Notes under the pieces: model-generated
Told to the model about the DNA's origin: nothing
Seen by the model: the letters and a program-made list of their open reading frames with translations, nothing else
Databases searched by the model: none
Shown here: one piece after another, positions 11,493-24,022 of the stretch
Position numbering within the stretch: position 1 is the first letter of the stretch
How the letters are laid out: each line of letters starts with the position of its first letter
Origin: Oxytricha trifallax
Taxonomy: Eukaryota; Ciliophora; Spirotrichea; Sporadotrichida; Oxytrichidae
Direction: 5' to 3'
Length of the DNA stretch: 64,000 nucleotides
Assembly: GCA_000711775.1 (NCBI GenBank)
Contig: ARYC01017148.1
Coordinates: 34,362-98,361 of the forward strand
Translations under genes and position numbers: made by a program

Positions 11493-12899
11493 ATGGCTGC
11501 TAACTTGAATCGCAAAGCAGTTTCTCTTGGAGCAGGATAATCATAGCTCAACTTTGGGTCCTCCAAGAAACCAGAAGTAATCTATATTGAGAGAGAGGTT
11601 GAGCTAAGAGCTCTTGAGTTTGAAGCAGAGGTCTTCAAAATAGAAGTATAAAACTAGAAGGGGAGAGCAGAGATAGGACTTTAAACATAAATTGAATATG
11701 TTGAGGAGCTAAAAGAACAGCGACCAATTGAAAAATAAAAACACTTTGATTGGAATGATTGTTAAAACTTCTTCTCAACTGAATAGAGCTTGAAGAGGCA
11801 TATTAAAGAAATACATTCTGGTAAAGCGAAGATTTATTTCAAGCATGATAAGGTGGATGGCAGGTATTAATGCACGACTTGCATGAAGTCTTACACTCAC
11901 TCAGCTAAGGTTAAAAGACACATGCAAAAGCATCATTTAAGCGAGTTTTTAATGTAAGATTAAGAGACTTAAAAACTTATACCTGCCAAGAGAAAGTCTA
12001 AAAATCTTGAATCTTTAAGAGAGTAGTAAGAAAAGCTCAAGAGGCAGAAACGATATGAGTCAATGAATCAACCTGCAGGCAATACATTTTTAGCATGCTT
12101 CTAAGAGAGAGCTATGTATATTCCTGCATTAAATGCTGTTGATCTTAGCAGTTGTATAGAAAACTACTTGAATATAAACGTGCCTAGCAAGGCAAAACTT
12201 ATAGTAGTCGACGAGTTTGCATACAAGGTATATCCTTTCAGCTATCTCATTAAGAATGAACAGTATTAGAATGAGTTTGCTAACGAATATATCGTTCTTA
12301 GAGAAGCTTAAAAAAGAGATTGCAAGATCTTGCTTAAGCTAGACGGTGTTATTTTAGGCTTTGGGTTCATTGCACTAAGGCTTAAGAAATATGAAATGAC
12401 TCTAAACGACTATCTATATCAAAACAGATATCCGGATGACTTGAATGATAAACTTTCAAATATGATTAAGGGTGTCTAGGAGTTGCATGAACTTGGATAT
12501 GTTCATAGAGATCTAAAGCCTGAAAATGTTATGCTCAACCTCTGTCCTTTAGAAGTTGTAGTTATCGATTTCAATAGAGCCTTAAGATAAGAGATTGTAA
12601 CATTTCAAAGGTTCTTGGGACACCAGGATACTTCCCAATCAGAGAGAAGTGGACAAATTGATCTGTTTAGTTGGATGTATGGGCAGTTGCTGCTATCATA
12701 TTAGAAAGTGACATGGAAAGCATGTCTTACTTTGGTACTAAGCATGAATAACAATCAATTGCTTAGCTTAGAAGCATATAAAGTAAGAATATGTCTGCGA
12801 AGAAATATAAAGCATGGTAGAGATGATAATCGTGAGAGCTCCTTCTTATCCTAGATAATCCTTAGATGGCATACTTGAGCCACTATAGAGAGCAAGATT
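11493..12899 (+). pseudogene. TBE 57 kDa zinc-finger/kinase protein, truncated
   Basis: ATG 11493 (MAANLNRKAVSLG). N-terminal half has two C2H2 fingers; in the first the leading Cys is Trp (FDWNDCQNFF, where TBE-c has FQCEDCQNFF), the second is intact (CTTCMKSYTHSAKVKRH). C-terminal half is a kinase-like domain: AYKVYPF lysine, NEYIVLREA, HRDLKPENVMLN catalytic loop, and DFN in place of DFG (VVIDFNRA). A 1-base loss after REQEIVTF-equivalent sequence near 12605 shifts the frame, a TGA follows near 12660 in the original frame, and the 3' end is cut by TBE-b. In TBEs this protein is of unknown role. Confidence 0.85.
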
Positions 12900-13018
12900 C
12901 AAAACCCCAAAACCCCTTAATGAGGTTTATAAGTGCTTTGATTTGTAGGGAATTTGTTAGGGTTTGGGGTTATTGATAGGTTTTAATGTGAAATTTATAG
13001 TAAATTTATTTAATTTAA

Positions 13019-14470
13019 TCACTCAAAATGCACTTTAGGATCATGTGGTAGAGGTCTGAAGTTTATCTAACTTAACCACAACTCTATCTGCTCTATTGAT
13101 TTGTCTGATCTTGAGTTTGGTTTTATTATTATTGACTCTGCCATTTGTTTCATTGATTTAGACACTCTTGTTTTTCAATAAATTGCTTTATTCTTTGTTT
13201 TTTGTCTTTCTCGCACCTTGTAGAGTAGTAATCATTGCGAGGCATATCGCACTCTATTATTTTTGCTGCCATAGCTCACACATCCCATTGAAAGTCTCCA
13301 TCTCTCCAGTCTTCTCTTTCTGGATAATAACCTGGAGTTCCCATTACAGTTCCAAGCCTTGATACTTCCACTCTTAAAGCTCTGTTGAAATCAGTTATTG
13401 ATACTCTTACAGGTGAAAAGTTCAGTATTATATTCTCAGGCTTGAGATCCCTGTGAACAAAACCTAACTTATGAAGCTCTTTGATACCCTGTATAGTTTA
13501 GGTTGCTATTAATGCAAGCTATCTATGATTTCTTTAATCATTTATGAAATCTCTGAGGGTTATTTCAAATAGTGGGAGTCTGAAAGCTACATGATCTTTG
13601 GCAAGGAGAACAGCATATAGCTTGATTAAGTATTTGCACTCTTTAAACTTAGCCTTAGTGAGTACTTAATACTCAATAGTAAACTCCATTTATTTTATAC
13701 TTATCATCACTAAGGAGATAGTTGAAAGGATATACTTTGTAATCATACTGATGATCCTTGATAACTTTCTTGACATAAGAATCCTCTAGAATTAGGTAGC
13801 TTTAGAGAGAAGTATCTAAATCAATTTATGCAATTACTGGAATTTTCTTGTATTATATTTTAATCATAATTTTATTGGCTTCTGATGCTAAGAGGTTGCA
13901 TGCGATCCTCACATACTCTTATTCACTTGCTTGTTGAAGCTCAGCAACTTAAAGAGGCTCCCTTGCTTTTCTTTTGTTGAGCAACTTCAGTTGAGTGTCT
14001 TAATCTTCAACTTCTATTTCTTACTTGTGGGCTTTTAAAAGATTCTTCTTTAAGTTTCTTGTATGAGAGTACTGCTTATGGCACTCAAAGCAATCATACT
14101 TTCCATAAACTTTGTCATGCTTTAAGTATGCTGTAAGCTTAGCTTCCTTATGGACCTTCATATGCCTGTACCAGCTAGATTTATGAGCGAAATCTCTCTC
14201 ACACAGCTCACAAAAGCATACTTCTATTTCTTCAGTTTGTATAGGAATATCATTAATACCTTTCTCCTCCTCTCTGTCTCCCACACACTTATTTGCCATT
14301 AATTTTCTAATATCAATTTCTATTTTAATAACAGAGACCTCAAGTGATTTCTCTGGTAGTTCCTTATGAGAATTCATCTCGCAGCTATCACACCTTTTAT
14401 TGTTGCCAAAGGTAAGTCTCATTTAATTTGATGGAAGTGCTATTGTTTTTCTTAAAATGCTAGCGCTCAT
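13019..14470 (-). pseudogene. TBE 57 kDa zinc-finger/kinase protein, divergent copy
   Basis: The start is ATG 14470 (MSASILRK), upstream of an internal Met often picked by standard-code ORF finders. Two C2H2 fingers: CELCERDFAHKSSWYRH and CFECHKQYSHTRNLKK (second His region altered). Kinase half shows YLILEDSY, YKVYPFNYLL, HRDLKPENIILN, TDFNRALR (DFN, not DFG) and TPGYYPEREDW, ending PKVHFE and TGA at 13019. A frame break near 13690 leads to TGA, and the conserved WDVWA motif has TGA for the second Trp near 13130. Judged non-functional, though the bulk of the frame is preserved. Confidence 0.75.
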
Positions 14471-15030
14471 ATTTAAATTTGAATTTAAAATTATAAAACT
14501 GCCTCTATAACTGAGAGCTTTGAGAGCTTTCAAGCCTATAAGTTTGAAGGGAGGTTTTTAGAGTATTAGCCAAGAAAAATTAGCACTAAGAGACGAACCA
14601 GCACTAAATATGGGTGAGGAAGTAACCATTTTGACTTTCAATAATAAGTTAATTATAGCACGTACCGATTTAGGAGGTGCACCTAATTAAGTACGTACTG
14701 CTTTAGGAGGTATTTTGTGATTTTGTGATTAAATTTAGTTGCACCTAATTAAGTACTAGCATTAATTAAAGCTCCTAATTAAGTACTAGCATTTTAGGAG
14801 CTGCTCCTAATTAAGTACGTACCAATTTAAATTTAAAAATATGGAACTATAACAGTAGAAATTGATATCAATCTCTCAAGTTTGAAACCAGTTCTCAAAA
14901 CTTTCTCCATATCCTTCTTAGAGGTTGACCTCCTATAGGATGCCCATATTTAATAGTAAGTTTTACAGAGGTAAATAATTGAAATCAATAAACTTAAATT
15001 TGAATATCATTTCTTAGATCTGTAAACAAG
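14471..15030. promoter_or_regulatory. Shared promoter region of TBE-b
   Basis: Divergent start codons flank it. It has repeats of CTCCTAATTAAGTAC and its inverse at about 14660-14820 in place of the GGTACC words of TBE-a, the conserved box GTTGACCTCCTATAGGATG near 14925, and ATTTAAATTTGAATTTAAA just before the 57 kDa ATG. Confidence 0.5.
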
Positions 15031-15817
15031 ATGGAGTCAATGAATGATGCAATGAAAAGAGTGCAAGCACAAGAATTGATTCAAAGATTTAGAAGCAAGG
15101 AGGATTTGCATCGCTACCTGGTACAGCAAGGTAAGGAACCTATAGCAACTAATCTTGATTATATAGTTGATTTGTTTCTGCCAACGATGGAAGGTACTAA
15201 AATTTCATTTCTAAGAGCTATACTCTGCGAAGAGAAGAAAGCATTGAAAACTTAAGATGTAAAGTTTGCAGAGATTCCAAACTATCCAGAGATTTCAGTG
15301 ACTAACTTATATGATGATGCTATGAACGACCCAGAGGTTTCGCAGTACCTACCTACTCAGAAGTAGTTTTAAAATAAACTACCAGAAAGAAACTATTTCT
15401 TTGGCATACTTGCAACAATTAAAGGAGATTACTTGAAACAAATTATTCAAGAATCTCATAAGAAAAGGTAAAGCATCTCTTCAGAAGATAAAGACAAACA
15501 AGGGATCAAGATAAGTGAGAGCTGGCTATCAGAGCTAGAAGCACCCTTATATATTCAAGTATGATTTGTAGCTTAACTCTTTAGAAAAATTTGGTACTTG
15601 CATCTTCTTGATGAAGGAATAGAGCAAGCTTCACAGAGAGCGAAAGTCACAGACAAAGTATGAAGTTAGCAAGAGACTTTATTCAAATATTTAGCCTCCA
15701 GAGTCAATGAACATAGATGCTGGAGCGGGCAGCAAGAGAAGAAACTTAGGAGGAGGGAAGCAAGAAGTAGAAGAAAAGAAAGAGAAGCCAGCTCCCTCTA
15801 AAGAATTTTAAATGTGA
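15031..15817 (+). CDS. TBE 22 kDa protein, divergent copy
   Basis: ATG 15031 (MESMNDAMKRVQAQ). Introns 15131-15166 (36 nt) and 15559-15584 (26 nt) sit exactly where they do in the other copies; removal of the first gives HRYLVQQVDLFLPTMEG. Core motifs IPNYPEISVTNLYDDAM and YLPTQKQFQNKLPER are present; the tail reads NIDAGAGSKRRN. Net length after splicing is one base short of a whole codon number, with small indels around the LSELEAP segment near 15540, so the last exon may be out of frame. The stop is 9 bp from the convergent transposase stop. Confidence 0.7.
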
Positions 15818-15826
15818 CTTATATAT

Positions 15827-16883
15827 TCATTAACTTAACTACAAAACTTATTTATATACATTCACTCTCCCTTCTTTAGCACACTTTTAAACCAATTAAT
15901 TATCTACTCTCTTCGCTGAGCTTTTAATAAAGTCTACTGTATCGATAGGTAGGTCATGCATCAAGTGGTATAGCAGCAGTTTCTTGTAATGACCTTTTAA
16001 TATTCCCCAGTAGAACTCAATTCCATCAAACTATGGACTGTAAGGTACTTTGAACACTGGCGTTATTCTAAGTTGTTCATAACTCTTCTTTGTTTCTTTA
16101 GTCTTATGGACAGAAAGATTATCAACGAACAGTATAATCTCTTATTCAGGGTACTTCTCTCTCAGCTGCTCTAAGAACTTAATATACTGCTCTGTCTTAA
16201 TAGAGCGAGGATGAATAACATAAGTTTCTAAACCAGCATCCTCGCTAATACCTCCAAGAATTGCCATTGTTTATACCTTGACTTTCTAGTCATATACTTC
16301 TATGTTGCTATGCCTCTTATACCAAGACTTCTAGATGAAAGTGTTGAATGTAAACACAGCCTCGTCAGCATGAATAAACTTAATATTATTCTATTAGGCT
16401 CTCTGTATTTAATTATAAATATAATTTAAGTTGTTGTTGTAAAATGGCAGAGTGAAATCTATTACTATCTTGATACGATTTACACCTTTGTAAGAGATAC
16501 CGTTTCGTTTATAAATGTTTGCAACAGATTATGCAGAGATCTTCAACTCAGGGAACTGGCGATGAAACATAATAGCTCGTTAGTCGAGAGAGAAGTGAGC
16601 CCAATACTTCAAAGTTTTTTCATTAATAAGATAGTCAATATGCTTCTATAGAAACTTTGACTTCCTCTTAGGCTAAGAATTCAGCTATTATTGCTTTAAT
16701 TATACAGCTTTCAAGCAGTTAGAGCGAACAGTTGATGGACACGCTTTAAGAACAGTGCAATAGACTTATAGTTCAGTACTGGTTTGAGTTATTCACTATA
16801 CATTCCATAACGCAGTTTAAACACTAAATCTATATACTCTTCATCATAAATAGACCCCAAAGCTTGCTATTTTAGTCTCGCAT
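15827..16883 (-). pseudogene. TBE 42 kDa DDE transposase, divergent copy
   Basis: DD34E transposase: HADEAVFTFN (first Asp), FVDNLSVHKTKE (second Asp), YSPQFDGIEFYW (Glu), with 34 residues between the second Asp and the Glu. The segment that is out of frame in TBE-a, -c and -f reads through here in frame (LPFYNNNLNYIYNQIQRA), with no GT donor. Two indels in the N-terminal third (before ALGSIYDEEY and after ALFLKR) break the frame, so the copy is probably dead. ATG 16883 is the homologous start. Confidence 0.8.
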
Positions 16884-16965
16884 TTAATTAATAACCCAAC
16901 CCCTAACAAATTCCTACAAATCAAAGCACTTATAAACCTCACTAAGGGGTTTTGGGGTTTTGAAT

Positions 16966-18556
16966 GTACTATAATTTTAATTAATAGATTGTAATACTTT
17001 ATTTAATTTGTTCTTAAAATAATAGTATATTCAATAATGAAAGAACTACAATTTTCGGTTAATAATTATTTAAGTTTAAAATTACATTAATGACTTTCAA
17101 TTATTTTTTATTTCTGTTATTACAATTATTGACTTATAATCAGAATCTCATTATATATTCAATAAAAAATAAAACTTTTTTCATTCATTGTAAAATAAAT
17201 AAAATGTAAATATTGCAACTTAATTTATTGAAATTAAAAAAAATTGATTGGAAGAAGTTATTAAACAAAGTAACAATCATTTTATATATTCTTATATTTA
17301 TTTTTTAAAAAAAACAATTAATTCATGTCACTTTTTTTTAAAAAAAAATGTTTATTAAATTTAGGAATTATTGTTGTTCTTGCTAAATATTATTTTTTTA
17401 AATTTTGCAAACAATTATTCTTAATTTGCTATTATCGATTACTTTTTCAACATATTTATTTTTTATTTTATTAAATTTGTATTTTTAACTATTCTTCATT
17501 GATTTATTTAAGTATATTTACAGATATTATTAATTATATAATTTGATGTTTTGTTATACTAAAAATTCATGTTATTTTGAGATAGCCAATAACAAATTTT
17601 GAAGATCTTTAAAAGTTATAACTTTAAAACTAGCGATTAGGAGGAAATAGTTCTCAAATACATTTCCAAAACAGTTAGAATTTTGATGGAAAACAAAACC
17701 AGGAAGATATATAATAATTTTTTGAATTAATCTACTTTTTAGATTTTATAAAATAATAAAAAGATATTTTTATTTATTCTATTAAAAAAATAAAAACATA
17801 TGAATATAATTAATTAAAAAATTTTTTAAAGGAATTATAGAATTGTAAATATTTTTTTATTTAAATAGAATTATAAAAAAGCAAAAATTTACAATAATGA
17901 TATCATATTAATTTAAACAAAAAGATTTATAAATTATATTCATATTAAATACAAGATAAGCTAAATACTATACTCAACATTTTAGAAAAGAAACAAACCA
18001 ATATTTTTTTATCCTAATAAAAATAATTTTTAATCTTTAGTTCTTAAATATAAAATAATATAGTAATAAGTGTTAAATAATAATCAAATATATATTATAT
18101 TCTTTAATTATTACAATAAAAGTAGTAGAATAATAGAAGATTTAAAAAGTACAGTTACAAATCTTACTTAATAGCTCTAAGAAATTTTAATATTTATGAC
18201 ATTTATATTTAAATCAAAGCCTAAAACGTATAATTCATTGATATAATCAACCGTAATAGATATTATATTTTATACAAACAATTTCATTTTATTTTATATT
18301 TATTAAAATTAGCTCATATATTTAAAATGTAATTAATTCGATTAAAGTTTTTTATATTATTTTTTATTTTTTATTATATTTCTAATCTCAAATGGTTCAT
18401 TATTTTGCCATTGAAAAAAAATAATAAATTTACTGCCCAATATTTAATAATTATTTTTCGGAAAATTTATTGATATAGTACTTATTAACAATTCTCTCAG
18501 CAATGAATATTTTTTTAAAAAAATATTAATATACATTATATTCAAGTCTTATATAT
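16966..18556. other. AT-rich stretch, no gene seen
   Basis: Starts at the AAT flank of the TBE composite. No coding-like frame; long A/T homopolymers throughout. Confidence 0.5.
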
Positions 18557-18953
18557 TATGTGCAGACAAAACCATGGAGCAGCAACCAGTGCAGTGACCG
18601 ACAAAGTAGAGAGTGCAAGGGACATGGCCCCCAGGAAGAGACCACCTCTACTCGCACACGCAGACAAAGGGTGGTGCCGAAGAGCCAAGTACTACTACTG
18701 CAGGTGTTGGAACTAGTGTTGATACCAGAGATCTCAGAAGACTCAGAACTCAATGCGAAAAGACAAAGAGAATTCTCTCAAAAAACACTTGGTCAACTAC
18801 TACTCCATTGTGGATGACAAAGATCTATTCGCAATTTCTAATTGTACTTAATCTGTGAGCTATAACAACACCGATTCACTGATAGCGTGGGTAAAAATTA
18901 TCAGTGAGCCCGGTAATTCTGTAGACATACCTAAGGGAAATTCAAACTAACTA
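18557..18953 (+). other. GC-rich coding-like island, unidentified
   Basis: Sharply higher GC than either flank, with CAG/GAC/ACC-type codons. Several plus-strand frames are open. One, from about 18747 to 18953, reads LKKHLVNYYSIVDDKDLFAI and DSLIAWVKIISEPGNSVDIP. Another has DLRRLRTQCEKTKRILS, which resembles an Hsp70 segment, but neighbouring Hsp70 motifs are missing. Probably one or more MDSs of a scrambled or IES-split gene; pointers could not be assigned. Confidence 0.4.
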
Positions 18954-21900
18954 ATACATGTTTTTTTCCTTATTAAATATGCACATAATATATAAGACTG
19001 ATTAATATATAGTAGAGATCTGTATTAAATTTGCATTTCTATTTTATTAATTCCCGCCTTTTAGCATTTTACTACTTACTACTACTATACATTATATTCA
19101 TTGTGATTCAAGAATAAGCTGATATTTTAAAGCGTCTGTAAATAACTTGAATACCTTTCATAATTTATGGCTTTATTATTTATGAATTCTTTATTATATC
19201 CTCCCAAAACATGGTACTTAAATATTTTAAAAGTTTGCTTAATTTTAATATTTTTTTTTTAAAAATTGTATTTCTAATATATTTATTCAAATTTTACATT
19301 AGCAAATTTATCGAAAGTCACAAAACGGTTAAACCATTATAGATTTACTAATTATATTTATTTAAAGTTTAATTTATAAAAGTCTTATTCTATATTATAT
19401 ATATTTGAAAAGCATGATTTTATTCACGAGATTTTTAAATATAAGTTTAATAACGAATTTTAAATATATTAACATGAACTGATTAATTTTATATATGATT
19501 ATTTGAGTAAAATTCGACAACTTAAAAAAATTGATTTTTTAGAATTTGTGAGAAGAAAATATGTGAATAATCCGTAAAAAAATAAATTAATAATTCTTAT
19601 TTATACTAGCTTTATTCTATCAAAATATATTACTTATAATTTAAATTAACTTTACAACTAATAGTTCTGTATAAACAGATTGGAGTGCTGAAAGGTAAGA
19701 ACTAAAACATAAATCATACGAAATACAACAAAAATACTACAATTTAAAGAAACAATAAACTGAACTTTAATTATATAACATTAATAAAATATATATTAAA
19801 ATTATATAAAATATTATTTACATAATAATAGAAATGAATAACAATAAGTTAAATAAAATGATTAATTTGACTATTAATATTGGGAAATAGATATTTATAT
19901 GAAATTAACTAAACATATTATACTTAGCTATCGACTTAATAGTAATCCCAAAAAACTCTTAATTTTGTAAAAGATTACTAAATAAACAGAAAGCATGATA
20001 TTCTTTTTTGATAATACCATAAATATAATATATTAAATAGATCTATTTTATTGGTTCACAAATTAATAAAATTTGACATTAATATATAAAAACTTAAAGA
20101 GTCATATGAAAATGTTTTAGAGAAATTAAAAACAAATGGAAGTAAGATGTTAGAACAATCGGTTCAAATTAGCAAAAATAATAATAAATTTTAATTAGTT
20201 GTATAAATTCATAAATTCATAAATTCTATCTTGTTAACAATATAAAACATTAAAAAAACTAAAGCTAATTTAAATAATGTTTCCTCAATAAATTTTTATA
20301 GAAATATAAATTAATATGGCACAACTTTTTAATAATTTTTTGTGATGTAATTTAAATGGGGAGACAAATAAAATATTAATGATTATATTAGTTAATAAAT
20401 AAGTACTATCAATCCTTGAAATTGATATATCTTAGGAGAATAATAATTTTCCATTAAAAATGAATTAAAATTTAATAAAATTAAATTCTTACCAAAATTT
20501 ATTCTTACCTTATATTGTTTTATAATATTTTTCTACTTTAAGTATAAATGCAGACTATATATATAATTTATGGCTTAATTAATTAGAAGTTGACATAAAT
20601 CATTTAAACTTATTAAAATTTCCAAAAGATTATTTCATTTATATGTAATATCAACAAAATCCCATGTGTAAAAAACATATTTTTCACTATTATTATAAAG
20701 TTAATTTAATGTAATTAAAAGTGAATTTTATTGACAGATAAGTATTTTACTTCAAATAATCTAAATAAAATAATAATGATCAATAAAATAAATGAATTTT
20801 AATTATAATTTTGCTTAATTTTAAAAGAAAAGAGGAGTTAAACTCGTTTGTTAAAATTTGGAGAAAAAAATTTTAATATTTTTTTTCTGATCCTTTAAAA
20901 GTTTATAGAAATTTTAGATGTATTATTATATCACATATTATGAAACAAATAGCAGATTTGTATATGATTTAACTAATTGAGTTTATTACGAAGAAAAATT
21001 TATTATAATATTTTTACCAATAGTTAAGAAAATTGATGCAATTAGAAAAAAAGTTTATTAATTTAATCATTCATAATTATTTTAATTTTTTTATCATGGT
21101 ATATTTAAATCTATTCAATTTATATAAAAATTTAAGTGTAAACTATTAAGAACTACTATAAATAAAATTTTATTTAATAATTAATCAAATTGCTAGGCTA
21201 GAAGAGATCATAAAGTCAAACCAATTTAGAATTGATAATTATGAAATTTGATTTAAACTTAAAAGAAAACTAAAATTAAAATTAGAATTTTATATCATTT
21301 TAAATATTAACTAAATATATTTAAATTTTTTATTTAGTTTTATAATTTAAAACAATATATTATTATAATGTATTATATGGGATATTAGGGAGGTAGTCTC
21401 ACACACCCCGCCAATATTAATGTAAAAATAAAATTAATAATCATTTCATTACTAAAAAGATATGGGTAAAATATTATGAATTTAATACTAAAAATGTTTT
21501 CGGAAATATACTCTTAGGTCAAATTACATTGAAAAAATTATTAATTTATCATAAAAATACAAAAAAATAGGGTTATTTTATCATATTTTTATTTGTTTTT
21601 CCCCAATAATTTTCACTATATAACTTTTAAATTCTTTGTCAAGAAACTTTTAGGCAACTTATAATAGAAATTTAGGATATAAAAAAAAGAATTATAAGAA
21701 ACAAAATACAAGATCAATTGATTCTCAATTTATATTGATAATTATTTTTTGATCTGCTAAATATATATCAAAATAAATCGTATATATTTTTCTGGAAAAA
21801 GATGTCAAAAGTAAAATTATTGAGAAAATTCACTTATTAAATATAATAAAAATCGCATAATATCAGTAATTTTATGATATATACGCAATTTTTTAATATT

Positions 21901-22149
21901 ATTTGACTTCACCTCTTTATTAAAAACTATGTTAGTTATTGAATTCATAATATTTTGACTTAAATTTGGTTGGTAAAAGAATTAATGGATATATTTTAGC
22001 ATTAGTTATAGCGGGGTGTGTCTAACAGGTATCAACTCGAAATTATAAAAAATGAATTCAAACATTTAATAAAATATAATTAATTATACAAACATAGTTT
22101 TAAATTTAGTATTAATCATTATTGTTAAATAAATTTTTATATTAATTTT
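18954..22149. other. AT-rich stretch, no gene seen
   Basis: No supported ORF on either strand. A short inverted pair (CACACACCCCGC near 21400 and GCGGGGTGTGTC near 22010) is the only GC-rich structure noted. Confidence 0.5.
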
Positions 22150-22596
22150 ATTATTATTGTTAAAATACATAAGAAATATGAGAAATACAAATAGAGTTTG
22201 AATATATTAATAATCTCAACTGCCACTGATTAAGTACTCTTTAATCCTAATTTGGTTTGCAAAAACATTAGACTCATTTTCTTGATTACAACTGCTAGTC
22301 TATTAGTCTATTGGTCTATTATATTAATTATTTTAATATTAAAAGTTTTTATTAATTGATTAAATCTATTAAACATTAGACTCTTAGACGATTAGACTCT
22401 ACTCTATAATTACAGCTATCAGTCTACTCGCATTATCAAATTAGACTTTTAGACCATTAGACTACAGTCTGAGAAATGGGAGTGAGGTTTAATAAAAAGT
22501 GTGATTAGACTTTTAGACTATTAGACCAGAGAATAAATAGATAGGGCAGAGTTTAATACAAATTTAGATAACATAATTAAATATATAAATTTAATC
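22150..22596 (+). repeat. Left arm of Rep-like element
   Basis: Inverse of 24023-24475. Contains repeated short words of the type TTAGACTNTTAGAC in both orientations, which could fold into small hairpins within the arm. Outer limit set by where similarity with the right arm fades. Confidence 0.75.
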
Positions 22597-24016
22597 AGTC
22601 TAACTCTATTGACATCTCTGATATTCTGGAGTCAGACCTTTTGCTCTTTGTGTCTTCTTCTGCATCTCTTTCTAAGCTATCGTTCATTGGAGCTGTCATT
22701 TCTGCCATTCTTTCGTCGTGATACCTGTTGTAAAGATAGCGTGCCATTTGCGAAGTCGAGAATGGGAATTTTTGCTCTCTTGTTCTTGATTGAATCTTCA
22801 TTTCGCAGATAGTTACTCTCTCCATGAAAGCATCTCTGTCAAGCTTCCCCATCGCTCCAAATGGTTCGTCGTTTGTCGTGATTACCAAGCATGTGTTTTT
22901 AAACGCCAACTGTGTGCTCCCATATTTCACATCTATCGCGTAGCCCTTGCCCTCCATCATTTTCTTCATTCTTGCTAGATTCTTCTTGTTCCCAAAGTAG
23001 TGTTGGTGATTCATCTCATCCATGAGTGTTATCTGTGGAGCCATATCTATATTAGCTGCTTTCACGAAGAAGTGAGACACCCCATCCTCCAAAATGTCAC
23101 AAATAAAGATCTGTCGAAGCATCTCGGTAATGGTTGTCTTACCAGTATTCGTGGGTCCCACTATCCATACGCTGCTCATCTTTTAATCTTTTCTTTTCAG
23201 AAGAATTTAATACAGAGCTTCTATCACCTCCCCATATCCCTCATTTATGAAATATTGAGAGGTAAGCGTAGGTTCATTGACACTTACCTTTGGCTGTCTT
23301 AGTAAGTATTCTTATAAAGATCTGATAAGGGGGACGCACTCTAGTTGGAGGAGACCGGCATCTTTAATTAGTCTGGCATGCTACTTCAGTTTGGTCTCAA
23401 TGCTTCCAATTATTATCAAATCTTCAATTGACATTCTGTGTTCGTTGTAAAACTATTCCACGCTCCTGCATTGTCCACTGAGAAAATCTGCTATAAATTT
23501 CTTGAGGAGCAAATCTTTTCTATCCACTTCCTTATCATTCACTGATTCAAGATAAGATTAATTTGCCTAAGCCCAACAGGATAATTAGTTGAATTGCTCT
23601 CTTTAGCCATAGAGTAGAGCAAGTTGTGGATGATTCTGAAAGAGCCGCTTCTCCGAAGATCCGAAGACTTTTGTTGCCACAATACCGTAGTCTTACAGTT
23701 TCTTGAACCCAGAATAGTTATTGCCGGTAAAGTAATTCTTGTGAATGCCTCCCTTTCTGTGCTCTGTATTAACCACCATGAAATAGGAGTGGACTGGTTA
23801 CTGGGTAGAGTATATTTAAATGTGCGATACAATTGCCGAAGTCAATATAAGATCTGCTTCTAGGGATTACCAGCTTATTTATGAGTAATCAAGTGCTTTG
23901 ATTTAGAAAACAAACTCAGTCTTGAAATTGTTAATCTTCATGGCTATAAGTTTAAATTAAGAAAGTGATAGAGATTACTTTTAAGGCGTGTGCGAATCAA
24001 CCTTTTAGACATTCAT
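22595..24016 (-). CDS. Rep-like protein with superfamily 3 helicase domain
   Basis: Read with TAA/TAG as Gln, a single uninterrupted frame of 473 codons runs from ATG 24016 to TGA 22595. The C-terminal ~195 residues form an SF3-type ATPase: Walker A GPTNTGKTT (Gly287, Lys293), Walker B ITLMDEMN (Asp333-Glu334), and a motif-C-like LVITTND with Asn382. This family unwinds DNA during replication of small DNA replicons (parvovirus NS1, CRESS-DNA Rep). The N-terminal half is not clearly assignable: TEHRKGGIHKN is reminiscent of the HUH endonuclease motif region, but the second metal-binding residue and the catalytic Tyr/Lys motif are not evident. The tail is acidic and Ser-rich. The frame is intact over 1.4 kb in DNA where neighbours decay, suggesting recent activity. 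It fills the space between the two repeat arms. Confidence 0.8.
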
Positions 24017-24022
24017 TTATGC

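Larger units (their letters stand above)
8962..12899 (+). mobile_element. TBE: TBE-a: telomere-bearing element, right-truncated
   Basis: Left terminal repeat (about 78 bp) begins CAAAACCCCAAAACCCC. Gene order is transposase (+), 22 kDa (-), 57 kDa (+), as in known Oxytricha TBEs. It stops just before the 57 kDa stop codon, at ATT, where TBE-b begins. All three genes are broken. Most similar to TBE-c and TBE-f. Confidence 0.9.
8962..16962. mobile_element. Composite of two TBEs flanked by AAT
   Basis: TBE-a supplies the left terminus (CAAAACCCCAAAACCCC at 8962) and TBE-b the right terminus (its inverse ending at 16962). AAT precedes the first and follows the second. TBE-a's own right end is missing, and TBE-b is joined to it at 12899/12900. 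The 8.0 kb pair therefore has the structure of one transposed unit with an ANT-type 3 bp duplication; deletion after nested insertion is the alternative. Confidence 0.65.
12900..16962 (-). mobile_element. TBE: TBE-b: full-length divergent TBE
   Basis: 4063 bp between CAAAACCCCAAAACCCC (12900) and its inverse (16962). Gene order from left: 57 kDa (-), 22 kDa (+), transposase (-), so the unit is inverted relative to TBE-a. Sequences and promoter repeats differ clearly from the a/c/f type; nearest to TBE-d. Left flank ATT, right flank AAT. Confidence 0.9.

Noticed and set aside
18613..18858. Hsp70 gene fragment
   Set aside because: RRLRTQCEKTKRILS resembles Hsp70, but flanking residues do not continue the family and other frames look equally coding; kept only as an unidentified island.
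21399..22021. Transposon bounded by CACACACCCCGC / GCGGGGTGTGTC
   Set aside because: The inverted match is only ~10-12 bp and no flank duplication or interior feature supports it.
22609..23302. Plus-strand ORFs in the Rep-like element
   Set aside because: Shadows of the 473-codon minus-strand frame, which carries recognisable ATPase motifs.
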